From contig NZ_CP028941.1 in NCBI RefSeq assembly GCF_013307245.1, positions 868,001 to 932,000 of the forward strand: 64,000 bases of DNA, in the 5' to 3' direction. The notes beneath the pieces are model-generated. The model was given only the letters and a program-made list of their open reading frames with translations, did not search any database and was not told the DNA's origin. Below, piece after piece: positions 33,717 to 42,456 of the stretch; position 1 is the stretch's first letter, and each line of letters begins with the position of its first letter. A program made the translations under genes and the position numbers. This stretch comes from Polynucleobacter antarcticus (lineage in GTDB: Bacteria > Pseudomonadota > Gammaproteobacteria > Burkholderiales > Burkholderiaceae).

Positions 33717-34351
33717 CGGGAATTTCACAAAATATTATCGGTTGTGAAACCTGTGGTCTTGCTCAAAGTACACTTCCAATTCAACTGCATTACAAATGCA
33801 CGCGCTGTGGATCAAGTATGCATATTCGTAAACCTAATAGTATTGAACGCACTTGGGCATTAGTCATTGCAAGTTACGTATTGATTATTCCAGCCAACTT
33901 AATGCCTGTAATGGCAACGGGATCCCTCTTTGGCACTGAAAAAGATACCATTTTTGGCGGTGTCCTATTTTTATGGGATTCTGGGTCACAAATACTAGCT
34001 ATTATCTTATTCACGGCTAGTATTTTGATCCCATTTTCAAAGCTTTTTTCCTTAACTTTCTTACTGATATCAGTTCAGCAGCGCTCCACTTGGAAGCCTA
34101 GGGTACGTGCTAAGTTGTATCGCATGGTTGAGACTATTGGGCGCTGGTCGATGATTGATATTTATGTCGCTACGATGCTGACAGCTCTCGTACAATTTGG
34201 TAACTTGATGTCGATTCGGGCTGGTACAGGCGCCATTGCTTTTGCTACTGTTGTTGTTTTAACAATATTTGCTGCAAAGAGTTTTGATCCTCGACTGATT
34301 TGGGATGTTGTGGATTCTCCAGAGAATAATAAAGAAATATCTAAGGAATAA
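33710..34351 (+). CDS. PqiA-domain protein, second half
   Basis: 213 residues from ATG 33710. Zinc ribbon CETCGLAQS...CTRCGSS, then IPANLMPVMATGSLFG and MVETIGRWSMIDIYVATMLT, matching the second PqiA domain. The start overlaps the TGA of the preceding gene by 7 bases. The split into two polypeptides is a common arrangement. Together they form the inner-membrane component of the PQI system. Confidence 0.85.
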   Translation: MLTGISQNIIGCETCGLAQSTLPIQLHYKCTRCGSSMHIRKPNSIERTWALVIASYVLIIPANLMPVMATGSLFGTEKDTIFGGVLFLWDSGSQILAIILFTASILIPFSKLFSLTFLLISVQQRSTWKPRVRAKLYRMVETIGRWSMIDIYVATMLTALVQFGNLMSIRAGTGAIAFATVVVLTIFAAKSFDPRLIWDVVDSPENNKEISKE

Positions 34352-34352
34352 T

Positions 34353-35975
34353 ATGACTGATAAATTACAAGAGCCAAATTTTTCTGGCCTACCTTCAGCC
34401 GTAGCTCAAGCAAAGCATCGTTGGTCCGCACAGGTTATCTGGATTATTCCTATTGTGGCTATCACGATCGGCATAAGTTTGATGTACAAGGCTGTGGTTG
34501 ATCATGGCCCCACAATTACTATCGCTTTTGCTAGCGGCGATGGCATTATTGCAGGTAAAACTAACGTCAAATATAAAGAGGTAAATATTGGTGTGGTGAA
34601 ATCAGTTGGATTGTCAGAAGATCATAAACAGGTGATCGCTACGATTCAATTAGATAAAAATGCTGAAGATTTCGCGAATGAAAAGACCCGATTTTGGATT
34701 GTGCGACCACGTATAACCGCAAGCGGTGTTTCAGGCTTAGGAACTTTACTTGATGGCCCATTTATTGGATCGGATTTAGGTCTGTCATCTGCAAAGAAAA
34801 CTGATTTTGTAGCGCTTGATGTGCCGCCTATTTTGACAGCTGGTATTCCTGGGCGAGAATTTATTATCAAATCTGCTTCGTTGGGGTCACATAGTATAGG
34901 TACCCCAGTGTATTTCCGTCGCCTTATAGTTGGGCAAGTCGTAGCATTTGAGTTAGATAAGGAAGGCCAAAGTATTGCTATAAGAGTCTTTATCAATGCG
35001 CCTTACGATCAATATGTTACCAACAACACCCGTTTTTGGAATGCTAGTGGTGTTGATATCACTCTAGGCGCATCTGGGTTTCAATTACAAACAGAATCTT
35101 TGGTTGCAGTTCTTGCAGGTGGTATTGCTTTTGAAACACCTCAAACAATTGAGGAGCAGGGTACCCTAGCTAGCATGTCACAAGAGCCTGTTATGCCAGC
35201 ACCTAGTAATAGAATTCCGCCTGTATCAGAGCGCGCTCAAGTAGATATGGTATTTCCATTATTTCAGAATCGTACTTTGGCAATGAAGCAGCCTGATTCT
35301 GTCGTTCATCGCTATGTCATCAATTTTAAGCAATCAGTTAGAGGGTTATCTGCAGGGGCTCCTGTAGAGTTTCGTGGAGTAAATATTGGTGAAGTAGTTA
35401 GCATTGGAACTGCGGTAGATCCTAAGACCTTTGAGTTTGTTCAACCAGTAGAGATTTATCTTTATCCTGAGCGTATTCAAGTTCGATCTACTATTACTGG
35501 GGTAGTCATGCCATACCCTAAAACTAAAGGCGAGCAATTAAAGCTATTAAAAATGTATATCGATAAGGGCTTACGCGCTCAACTTAGAGCAGCGAGCTTG
35601 CTAACGGGACAGCAATATGTTGGCATTGATTTCTTTCCCAACTCACCTAAATATGACTTGAATATTACCAAGTTACCTCTCGAGCTCCAATCTGTTCCAG
35701 GCGCATTTGATGATTTTGAGCAATCCCTTGCTAGTACGATTAAAAGCACTGATAAGTTAGTGAAGAAACTTGAAGCTGAAGTAATTCCTGAGCTTAATCA
35801 AGCATTAAAAAATGTTAGCGCTGTGACGGCAAGCGACTCTCCTATGCAAACTGACATCCGTGATTCATTACGTGAAATTACTAAGGCAGCTGGGTCAATG
35901 AAAACCTTAACAGACATGCTGGATCAACAGCCTCAATCTCTTATATTTGGTAAACCTGCAGAAAGTGCCAAATAA
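34353..35975 (+). CDS. pqiB: PqiB-like MCE protein
   Basis: 540 residues from ATG 34353 (AAGGA ribosome site). One N-terminal transmembrane helix (VIWIIPIVAITIGISLMYKA) then three MCE/MlaD domains (starting about TITIAFASGDGIIAGKTNVK, FIIKSASLGSHSIGTPVYFR and VINFKQSVRGLSAGAPVEFR) and a C-terminal helical region. PqiB forms a hexameric periplasm-spanning tube for lipids. The TAA overlaps the next ATG. Confidence 0.9.
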   Translation: MTDKLQEPNFSGLPSAVAQAKHRWSAQVIWIIPIVAITIGISLMYKAVVDHGPTITIAFASGDGIIAGKTNVKYKEVNIGVVKSVGLSEDHKQVIATIQLDKNAEDFANEKTRFWIVRPRITASGVSGLGTLLDGPFIGSDLGLSSAKKTDFVALDVPPILTAGIPGREFIIKSASLGSHSIGTPVYFRRLIVGQVVAFELDKEGQSIAIRVFINAPYDQYVTNNTRFWNASGVDITLGASGFQLQTESLVAVLAGGIAFETPQTIEEQGTLASMSQEPVMPAPSNRIPPVSERAQVDMVFPLFQNRTLAMKQPDSVVHRYVINFKQSVRGLSAGAPVEFRGVNIGEVVSIGTAVDPKTFEFVQPVEIYLYPERIQVRSTITGVVMPYPKTKGEQLKLLKMYIDKGLRAQLRAASLLTGQQYVGIDFFPNSPKYDLNITKLPLELQSVPGAFDDFEQSLASTIKSTDKLVKKLEAEVIPELNQALKNVSAVTASDSPMQTDIRDSLREITKAAGSMKTLTDMLDQQPQSLIFGKPAESAK

Positions 35976-36595
35976 TGCGGTCCATCTTATTACCTACATT
36001 AATCGTACTTTTGCTTAGTGGGTGTGCTAGCTCCCCAAAATCCACCTACTATAGGCTCACTTCTAAACCTATTCCCGCTATGAATGAGGCAAGTAATCAA
36101 AAACGGGTAATGATTGGTCCTGTAACAGTTCCGGCAAACATAGATCGCCCTCAATTGGTCATTCAACGTGGTGGTTCTCAAGTTGAAATATTTGAATATC
36201 ATCGCTGGGCTGCCTCGCTCAAAGGGGATGTGGGGCAAGTGATTGCTGCTAGCTTAGCGAGCAATATGAATATGCCCAATGTATGGAATTTTTCAGAAAG
36301 TACGCAAACCCAATTTGACTATCAAGTGTTTGTAGATGTGCAAACTCTAGAAGCTGTGCCTGGTCAAGATCTTTTGCTGGATGTACATTGGTCCATTAAA
36401 CCATCGGTACAAGTTGCAAGCAAAGTAACAAGTGCAACAGGCAGTACAGCACCCCCGCTGAAAACCATTATGGGCAGAACTTTAATTCGTGAGCCAACAG
36501 GGAGCAATGGGTTTGAGGACTTGATTGCAGCACAGAGCGCTGCCTTTGAGAAGGTGGGTAAAGATATTGCGAGCAAATTAGTCAGAGAGAATTAA
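35975..36595 (+). CDS. pqiC: PqiC-like outer-membrane lipoprotein (ABC auxiliary)
   Basis: 206 residues; lipobox LLSGCA followed by SSPKSTYYRLTS, then VMIGPVTVPANIDRPQLVIQ and EYHRWAASLKGDVGQVIAAS. This is the DUF330/PqiC pattern. PqiC anchors the PqiB tube at the outer membrane. It starts on the last base of the pqiB stop (TAATG) and ends the operon. Confidence 0.87.
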   Translation: MRSILLPTLIVLLLSGCASSPKSTYYRLTSKPIPAMNEASNQKRVMIGPVTVPANIDRPQLVIQRGGSQVEIFEYHRWAASLKGDVGQVIAASLASNMNMPNVWNFSESTQTQFDYQVFVDVQTLEAVPGQDLLLDVHWSIKPSVQVASKVTSATGSTAPPLKTIMGRTLIREPTGSNGFEDLIAAQSAAFEKVGKDIASKLVREN

Positions 36596-36736
36596 GATAA
36601 CTATAAAACATGAGCGTTCTGCGTATTTTTTCCTAATACAGTAAACATAAGCTCGGATAAAAAGCACTTAAATAAAATTTTCTGGCGATTCTCTCTTTTA
36701 AGCTTATAAAATAAATATTCCTAGAAAGGTATAAAA

Positions 36737-37843
36737 ATGACCCAATCATCTCGCCGTTATTTTTTAAAGAGCTCTGTCGCTACTGCTGCTATTGCAGCCA
36801 GCTCGCAAGTGATTGCTTAAATATCCACAGTCTCCCCAAAAATAGTTTCCGAGGTAGAGGCTCTTCAGGCAAAAAAGATAGTAGCAAGTACAGCCGACTG
36901 GAATGATGGTCTTGCCCATCCTATTCCTTATAAAAACCCACCTGCAATGGGGAAGGAGCGAGGTCTTGTTTTGGGTGGTGGCGGTATTGTTCTCATTTCC
37001 TGGTACGTGGGTTACTTTCATGCGCTTAAAGAGCAGGGTCTTGATCTCAGTAACACCAATATTGCAGTAGGGACTTCAGCTGGATCAATATTTGCCTCTA
37101 TGCTCATGAACGGGAATTTATGGCGTATCCGCGATGAAATGGATCTATTTAATGACTTTCCTAAGGTATTGGCTAAATTAGTGCCGGAGACAAAGTTTAA
37201 TCAAAGCCAAATCCGTGCAAAAGAAATCGGTCGGAATGTCAAAGATGCAAGTCCCGCGTCTATTCAGGAGCTTGGTCGGGCAGCTATGGCTGCTCGTAAT
37301 ACTACCGGCGAAGCCGAATACCAAAAAACAATTGAGAGGATGGTCGGTATAAGCACATGGCCATCAAACAATTTGTATACCACTGCCACTGATTGCTATA
37401 CCGGTGAGCGGATAGTCGTTTCTCAGTCGAGCAATATTTCTACTTCAGTCGCTTGTGCTGCTAGCTCTTCACTAGCTGGGGGTGCTGGCCCCACCTTCTT
37501 AAAAGATCGTCTTTGTATGGATGGCGGAATGTGTGCAACAAGTACGCATTGCGATGTAGCTGCAGGCGTCAAAAAAGTGCTTGTTTTTAGTCTTGCTAAT
37601 GGCAATGTAAAGGATGAGAAACAATTTAATCTCAGAACGACCGGGTTTCCAGATACCCTGCTGCAAGAGTTAAAAGACCTCAGGGCACAAGGTTCTCAGG
37701 TTATTCACATCACGGCTGGATTGCCACCTGGTATGGCTCGAATTGATAGCGTCATGAATCCCAACTTAATTTCTCCTTTTATGAAGCATGGCTTTGAGCG
37801 CGGTAAAGCAGAAGCAATTAAGTTAAAACAATTTTGGGGTTAA
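36737..37843 (+). pseudogene. Patatin-like phospholipase with stop at the signal-peptide junction
   Basis: ATG 36737 (AAAGGT upstream) encodes a Tat signal peptide (MTQSSRRYFLKSSVATAAIA, ASSQVIA), then an in-frame TAA at 36818-36820. The same frame continues to 37843 with the patatin domain: GLVLGGGGIVLISWYVGYFH (glycine-rich oxyanion motif), GTSAGSIFA (GxSxG nucleophile) and MDGGMCATS (catalytic Asp). A CAA-to-TAA change of a Gln after the AxA site would explain the stop. Internal ATG 36947 starts just before the active domain and could give a cytoplasmic form. It is either a recent pseudogene or an unusual readthrough. Confidence 0.78.
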
Positions 37844-38144
37844 TGCAGCGTAAGTTTACAAATTGGACTACTACCTCAATTTTTTAAAAGTATCTATGCG
37901 TTAAGTTACTTCAATCATGGATGCTGTTTTAACCATAAGCTTTATTAAGTTTTCTTTTAACGTTATTGGACTTAGAAGAAAAAATAAGCTTAGTCAAGTA
38001 AGGCAAGGTCATGAAGATCATGATGATCTTGAAGGCCGATTCGTGCGGGGGCAATTTCTCTTACGGATAGACCAAATTCTCAAGCTGTCTATACCCAGTT
38101 AAACATCTCAACTGAGATATAGCACCTTCAATACCTCTTAAAAA

Positions 38145-38170
38145 AATGGATCACCGAAGTGATCCATTTA
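38145..38170 (-). terminator. Minus-strand terminator without an upstream gene
   Basis: Perfect 11-bp stem AAATGGATCAC/GTGATCCATTT with a TTCG tetraloop and a run of T when read on the minus strand. No minus-strand gene lies within the next 170 bases, so either a small RNA ends here or the site insulates against antisense transcription. Confidence 0.7.
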
Positions 38171-38276
38171 ACCTTAGGTGAAACTGTCTTGCTAAATACT
38201 TGTCAGCACGTGCAATCGTGAGACACCCTTACTATGACACAGATAAAACTTTATAAACACAGGGAAAACCCCAAGA

Positions 38277-38296
38277 TTATTAATAATTATTATGCA
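38277..38296. promoter_or_regulatory. 20-bp operator candidate, copy 1
   Basis: TTATTAATAATTATTATGCA, identical in all 20 bases to 40887-40906. It is about 50 bases upstream of the transporter start and is followed by further AT-rich inverted sequence (ATGCATAATTTATAAT). A MarR-like regulator is encoded at 40975. Confidence 0.6.
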
Positions 38297-38342
38297 TAAT
38301 TTATAATAAAATCAAACTACCTTAACTTAAAGGAGTTTAAAC

Positions 38343-40010
38343 ATGGCTATTGCAAAAGCCCAACCCATGACAAAAGAAGAGCGTAAAGTAATCTTCGCTT
38401 CGTCATTAGGTACAGTATTTGAGTGGTACGATTTTTATCTTTATGGCTCTTTAGCTGCCGTTATTGCTAAACAGTTCTTTTCAGGCCTTGATGCTGGCTC
38501 AGCATTTATTTTTGCTTTATTAGCATTTGCTGCTGGTTTTATCGTCCGTCCATTTGGTGCTTTGATATTCGGGCGCTTGGGCGATTTAATCGGTCGTAAG
38601 TACACCTTCCTAGTCACGATCCTTATTATGGGTGGAGCCACCTTTATTGTTGGTATCTTGCCTAATTACGACACTATCGGTGTTGCAGCCCCTGTGATCT
38701 TGATTGCATTACGGATGTTGCAAGGTTTAGCTTTAGGTGGTGAGTATGGTGGTGCAGCAACCTATGTAGCGGAGCATGCTCCACACGGTAAACGGGGTGC
38801 TTATACTGCCTGGATTCAGACTACAGCTACATTGGGATTATTCTTATCCTTACTCGTGATTTTGTTTACTCGAGAACTTACTGGCCCGAATTTTGAAGTA
38901 TGGGGCTGGCGGATTCCTTTCCTGCTTTCTATTGCCTTGTTAGCTGTTTCCGTTTACATCCGTTTATCGATGAACGAATCCCCAGCATTCAAGAAGATGA
39001 AAGAGGAGGGTAAGTTATCTAAAGCGCCCTTGACAGAATCTTTTGCGCAATGGAAGAACTTGAAGATTGTGATTTTGGCTTTATTTGGCTTAGTTGCCGG
39101 TCAAGCAGTGGTTTGGTATACAGGTCAGTTTTATGCTTTGTTCTTCATGACGCAGGTTCTGAAGGTCGATCCAAAGACAGCCAACCTGTTGATTGCTGCC
39201 TCATTGGTCATCGGTACGCCGTTCTTTGTGATTTTTGGTAGTCTGTCAGATAGAATCGGTCGTAAAGTAATCATCATGGGCGGTTTATTGCTGGCGATCA
39301 TTACTTACATTCCCAATACGCCAGTTTCGGTATTCAATGCTTTAACGCACTTTGCAAACCCAGCACTTGAAAAGGCAATGGCAACTTCACCAGCCAGTAT
39401 TACTACTGATCTGAATGAATGTACCTTCCAGTTCAATCCAACGGGTACGGCGAAGTTTACAAGTTCTTGTGATATCGCTAAACAGGTGATGGCGTCAAAT
39501 TCTGCTAGTTATTCGACTATTGCAGGCCCTGCAGGTGAGGCTGCTGTAGTGAAGATTGGCGATACCGAAATCACAGGGTACACGGCAAAAGGCTTGGCTC
39601 CTGCCGATGCAAAAGCAAAAGATGCTGAATTTAAGAAAGCGATTCGTGAAGCTCTGAATGCTACTGGCTACCCAGCAAAAGCAAATCCAGCGGATATTAA
39701 CTATGCTGCTGTGCTTGCTATTTTGGTCTTCTTGGTTATTTTGGTAACGATGGTGTACGGTCCAATCGCAGCGATGTTAGTAGAGATGTTCCCAACTCGC
39801 ATTCGCTACACATCGATGTCATTACCGTATCACATTGGTAATGGATGGTTTGGCGGCTTGTTACCAACGATCTCTTTTGCCTTGGTAGCTCAAAACGGCA
39901 ATATTTACTATGGACTTTGGTATCCGATCATCATTGCTGCAATGACATTGGTTATCGGCGTACTTTTTGTACGAGAGACTAAAGACATTGATATTTACGC
40001 AAAAGACTAA
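38343..40010 (+). CDS. MHS-family MFS transporter
   Basis: 555 residues. The N-terminal signature FEWYDFYLYGSLAAVIAKQF, then FGRLGDLIGRKYTFL, LRMLQGLALGGEYGGAATYV and SDRIGRKVI identify the metabolite:H+ symporter (ProP/ShiA) branch. A long insert of about 120 residues (340-460, with two cysteines) separates late helices; such inserts occur in some Burkholderiales members. The substrate is unknown, probably an organic acid or betaine. It has a strong AAAGGAG ribosome site and an operator shared with 40881. Confidence 0.87.
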   Translation: MAIAKAQPMTKEERKVIFASSLGTVFEWYDFYLYGSLAAVIAKQFFSGLDAGSAFIFALLAFAAGFIVRPFGALIFGRLGDLIGRKYTFLVTILIMGGATFIVGILPNYDTIGVAAPVILIALRMLQGLALGGEYGGAATYVAEHAPHGKRGAYTAWIQTTATLGLFLSLLVILFTRELTGPNFEVWGWRIPFLLSIALLAVSVYIRLSMNESPAFKKMKEEGKLSKAPLTESFAQWKNLKIVILALFGLVAGQAVVWYTGQFYALFFMTQVLKVDPKTANLLIAASLVIGTPFFVIFGSLSDRIGRKVIIMGGLLLAIITYIPNTPVSVFNALTHFANPALEKAMATSPASITTDLNECTFQFNPTGTAKFTSSCDIAKQVMASNSASYSTIAGPAGEAAVVKIGDTEITGYTAKGLAPADAKAKDAEFKKAIREALNATGYPAKANPADINYAAVLAILVFLVILVTMVYGPIAAMLVEMFPTRIRYTSMSLPYHIGNGWFGGLLPTISFALVAQNGNIYYGLWYPIIIAAMTLVIGVLFVRETKDIDIYAKD

Positions 40011-40037
40011 TCTAATGGATTAGTTTGGATAAACAAA

Positions 40038-40071
40038 ACCCTGCCTGCCATAAGCAAGCAGGGTTTTTTTT
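40038..40071 (+). terminator. Terminator of the MHS transporter
   Basis: CCCTGC, interrupted stem/loop, GCAGGG followed by eight T. Confidence 0.85.
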
Positions 40072-40082
40072 ATGTACTAAGC

Positions 40083-40265
40083 TTATTTCTTTTCATCGGG
40101 TTTTGCAGATTCTACGGACTTTTCTTTAGTGGGTTCTTGAGCTTGTGTAGCCTCTGCACCATGTTTTTCGCCACCCATATCAATATCACTATCGCTTGTA
40201 TAGAGCAGGTAGCCTGTTGCTAATAATAGAATTAAAACAGTGATTGCAATCGCTTTATTGCTCAT
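40083..40265 (-). CDS. Small single-span membrane protein
   Basis: 60 residues: one hydrophobic helix (AIAITVLILLLATGYLLYTS) and a charged Glu/Lys-rich tail. AAAAAGG stands before the ATG. No family is recognised. It is downstream of the 40333-40881 membrane gene in the same direction. Confidence 0.5.
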   Translation of the reverse strand: MSNKAIAITVLILLLATGYLLYTSDSDIDMGGEKHGAEATQAQEPTKEKSVESAKPDEKK

Positions 40266-40332
40266 ATTTGCCTTTTTGATTGATGCGGATTAAATAAAAA
40301 ATACAGATAGCTATAGGATAGGAATATGTTTT

Positions 40333-40881
40333 TTAATGAATACTTTTGGGTCGTAATTTCTTATAAAACCGATTAAAAAACATTAATAGATAAAGAAATG
40401 CAAATGATCCAAGGACATTGGCGCTAAAGCTCATTGTTAGCTGATCAATTCCATATACCTGATTTACGAAGTAAAAATAGAAATTTCTAAAAAGAGCGGT
40501 GAGTAGGGAATGTAAGAAAACTAAATAGCAAAGTTGGGTAAAGTCCACATGATCAAAATCATCATTTTTACTTGTAGCGCTTTGCCAATAACGATATGCA
40601 ATCATTGGAGCTAAGGATGAGAGGATTCCAAGTGCAGCGGCATCAATAATGGTGTCGCCACTCAATATCTCCCCCGTAAAGTAGCCGATAAAGATTCCCC
40701 AAAACCCTAGCCATCCAAAAAGGATGATTGCTACGAGTCGCAAGCCAGATAGCCAATAGACAAAATACTCTAATTCAGTAATTTTTAAGAAACCGAAATA
40801 GCCTTGATTAATTGCATCTAGTGAAATCCATATGAGAGCAATCACGCCCACTATGATGAGTTTTTTAAGGCTATTGATCAT
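40333..40881 (-). CDS. MASE1-like membrane protein
   Basis: 182 residues with about five or six helices. The stretch YWLSGLRLVAIILFGWLGFW, GIFIGYFTGEILSG resembles the start of MASE1 sensory domains (P-[AS]-G-[LV]-R-L...), but no signalling domain follows. It is divergent from the MarR-like gene at 40975 and carries the 20-bp operator just before its start. It may be a membrane sensor or accessory for the same regulon as the MHS transporter; this is inference. Confidence 0.55.
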   Translation of the reverse strand: MINSLKKLIIVGVIALIWISLDAINQGYFGFLKITELEYFVYWLSGLRLVAIILFGWLGFWGIFIGYFTGEILSGDTIIDAAALGILSSLAPMIAYRYWQSATSKNDDFDHVDFTQLCYLVFLHSLLTALFRNFYFYFVNQVYGIDQLTMSFSANVLGSFAFLYLLMFFNRFYKKLRPKSIH

Positions 40882-40886
40882 TAAAC

Positions 40887-40906
40887 TTATTAATAATTAT
40901 TATGCA
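40887..40906. promoter_or_regulatory. 20-bp operator candidate, copy 2
   Basis: Identical to 38277-38296. It lies 6-25 bases before the start codon of the 40881 gene and about 70 bases before the MarR-like gene, so it could also be autoregulatory. Confidence 0.6.
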
Positions 40907-40974
40907 AAGTATCCATGTTAATATAACACGTTATAATTTGATCATTATTAATTTCACTAGATAAAATAGCCGCC

Positions 40975-41331
40975 GTGAAGACAACTATTAAAAACGCTTA
41001 TTTTCGATTTAATAAGCTTCTGGAAACTATGGAGCAGGGTCCGTCATTCCCTAAGCTAGATGATATTGAGCGCAAGTTACTCAATTCGATTGCCGAGGCA
41101 TCTTTAGACGGAAAACCATTTTTAATTTCAGATGTGATCTTTGCAAATAGTATTGGCTCACCTGCAACCCTAAGCCGTAGATTGACAAACCTAGTCAATA
41201 AAGAGCTGATTGTATATTCATCGGATGGCGATAATAGAAAAAAGTTTCTTGAACTTACGCCTAAATCAAAAAAATATTTTGCCAAGCTAGATGAGCTCAT
41301 TAATGCAGCGAGCGCAAAGAAGACACGTTAA
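40975..41331 (+). CDS. MarR-like winged-helix regulator
   Basis: 118 residues from a GTG start. The fold is a helical start, then IGSPATLSRRLTNLVNKELI (recognition helix), YSSDGDNRKKFLELTPKSKK (wing) and a C-terminal helix. It is close to MarR-type DNA-binding regulators. It is divergent from the MASE1-like gene. AT-rich inverted sequence around 40921-40955 and the shared 20-bp site make this the likely regulator of both the 40881 gene and the MHS transporter. Confidence 0.72.
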   Translation: MKTTIKNAYFRFNKLLETMEQGPSFPKLDDIERKLLNSIAEASLDGKPFLISDVIFANSIGSPATLSRRLTNLVNKELIVYSSDGDNRKKFLELTPKSKKYFAKLDELINAASAKKTR

Positions 41332-41640
41332 TACTGTTTAGACTAGCAAAACTAAATCCATCATTTTCGCGTTCTTAGCGATGTCAAGCTTTACCCCTTC
41401 CAAACTTTCTCAGCATACTAGGCCATTTTTTAGCCTTTGATGCGCTATCTCTGAGTAGCTTCAAGTTTAGGCTTAAATCACCCTATATTTGTCAGGACCT
41501 AAAGCACTTGAGATCGTAATAATTTATGATCGAAAGTCATTTTGTTTTTGTGCTCAATTCCCTAGGGTCTAGTGTGGTCAGAATTATTGAGCATTTACTA
41601 TTGTGTAAATAAGTAGACATCAATATCACAGGGCGACGTT
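41332..41640. other. 309-base gap, nothing recognised
   Basis: No open frame with a domain, no clear terminator and no repeat copy. It presumably holds the promoter of the methyltransferase gene. Confidence 0.5.
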
Positions 41641-42408
41641 ATGAAGCGAATACAACTATTTTTACAATATGGTCTTTTTGTCTGTACTTTTTTATTCTGT
41701 TCTTGGGCGCTTGCACAGCCAGGCTCAAAGTCTGTTCAAACGGATACCGCTGAGCGGTATAAGTTGTCGGCTGGCAGTGCAGATGGAATAGGCAAGAGTT
41801 ATATGGGTCGAGAGATTGCCCGAGTGATGGGCTATCAAGCAGCATCGTGGTTAGAGCGTAGTGAGCGCGAACAAGAAGAGCGTACTGATTTACTTCTGAA
41901 GGTGCTTGCCCTTAAGCCTGGCATGGTCGTAGCAGATGTTGGGGCTGGAACTGGATATTTATCACGTCGCATGGCGCGAGCAGTTGCCCCTACTGGGCGA
42001 GTGTTTGCCTTAGATATTCAGCCAGAAATGATATCCATCCTAAAGCGCATGTCTAGCGATGCTAATTTTACTAATATCGATGCCAGGCTGGGTTCAGAGC
42101 AGGACGTGAAATTACCAGCTTCTAGTATTGATCTGGCAATCATGGTCGATGTGTATCACGAACTCGCCTTTCCACACGAAGTGCTGGCAAGTATCGTAAG
42201 AGCACTGAAGCCAGGTGGGCAGCTTGTCTTCGTTGAATATAAGGCAGAAGATCCTAATGTCCCTATTAAGTATCTACATAAGATGAGTGAATCCCAAATT
42301 AAATTAGAAGCAGCACGTCACCCACTGATATGGGAGAAAACTGTTGCTACATTACCCTGGCAACACGTGGTCATTTTTAGGGCTGGCAAGCAAGCTGATC
42401 GTAACTAA
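41641..42408 (+). CDS. Exported class I SAM-dependent methyltransferase
   Basis: 255 residues with a signal peptide (to about SWALAQ), unusual for a SAM enzyme. Motif I VVADVGAGTGYLSRRMARAV, the acidic strand end FALDIQPEM, and IDLAIMVDVYHELAFPHEVL are clear. Periplasmic methyltransferases of this type occur in Proteobacteria, but the substrate and the source of SAM outside the cytoplasm are unclear. A COQ7-like gene follows 48 bases later. Confidence 0.82.
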   Translation: MKRIQLFLQYGLFVCTFLFCSWALAQPGSKSVQTDTAERYKLSAGSADGIGKSYMGREIARVMGYQAASWLERSEREQEERTDLLLKVLALKPGMVVADVGAGTGYLSRRMARAVAPTGRVFALDIQPEMISILKRMSSDANFTNIDARLGSEQDVKLPASSIDLAIMVDVYHELAFPHEVLASIVRALKPGGQLVFVEYKAEDPNVPIKYLHKMSESQIKLEAARHPLIWEKTVATLPWQHVVIFRAGKQADRN

Positions 42409-42456
42409 ACCATAATTCAACCTTAATTTATCCAACTGTTATTAGAAACACGATCC

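Larger units (their letters stand above)
37844..38342. other. 499-base gap with an inverted terminator and operator
   Basis: Contains a short plus-strand open frame (37917-38102) with no ribosome site or recognisable domain, which I do not call. It also holds an 11-bp hairpin terminator facing minus (38145-38170) and the AT-rich promoter of the MHS transporter, including the 20-bp operator candidate at 38277-38296. Confidence 0.5.

Noticed and set aside
9942..37843. Recoded stop codons (TAA/TAG read as Gln) throughout the genome
   Set aside because: Many genes here end in TAA or TAG at exactly the expected length (for example TAATG overlaps at 35975, 48200 and 50740), so a general recoding is excluded; only local readthrough or mutation remains possible.
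37917..38102. 61-codon plus-strand frame in the gap before the MHS transporter
   Set aside because: No ribosome site, no recognisable domain and atypical composition; not called as a gene.
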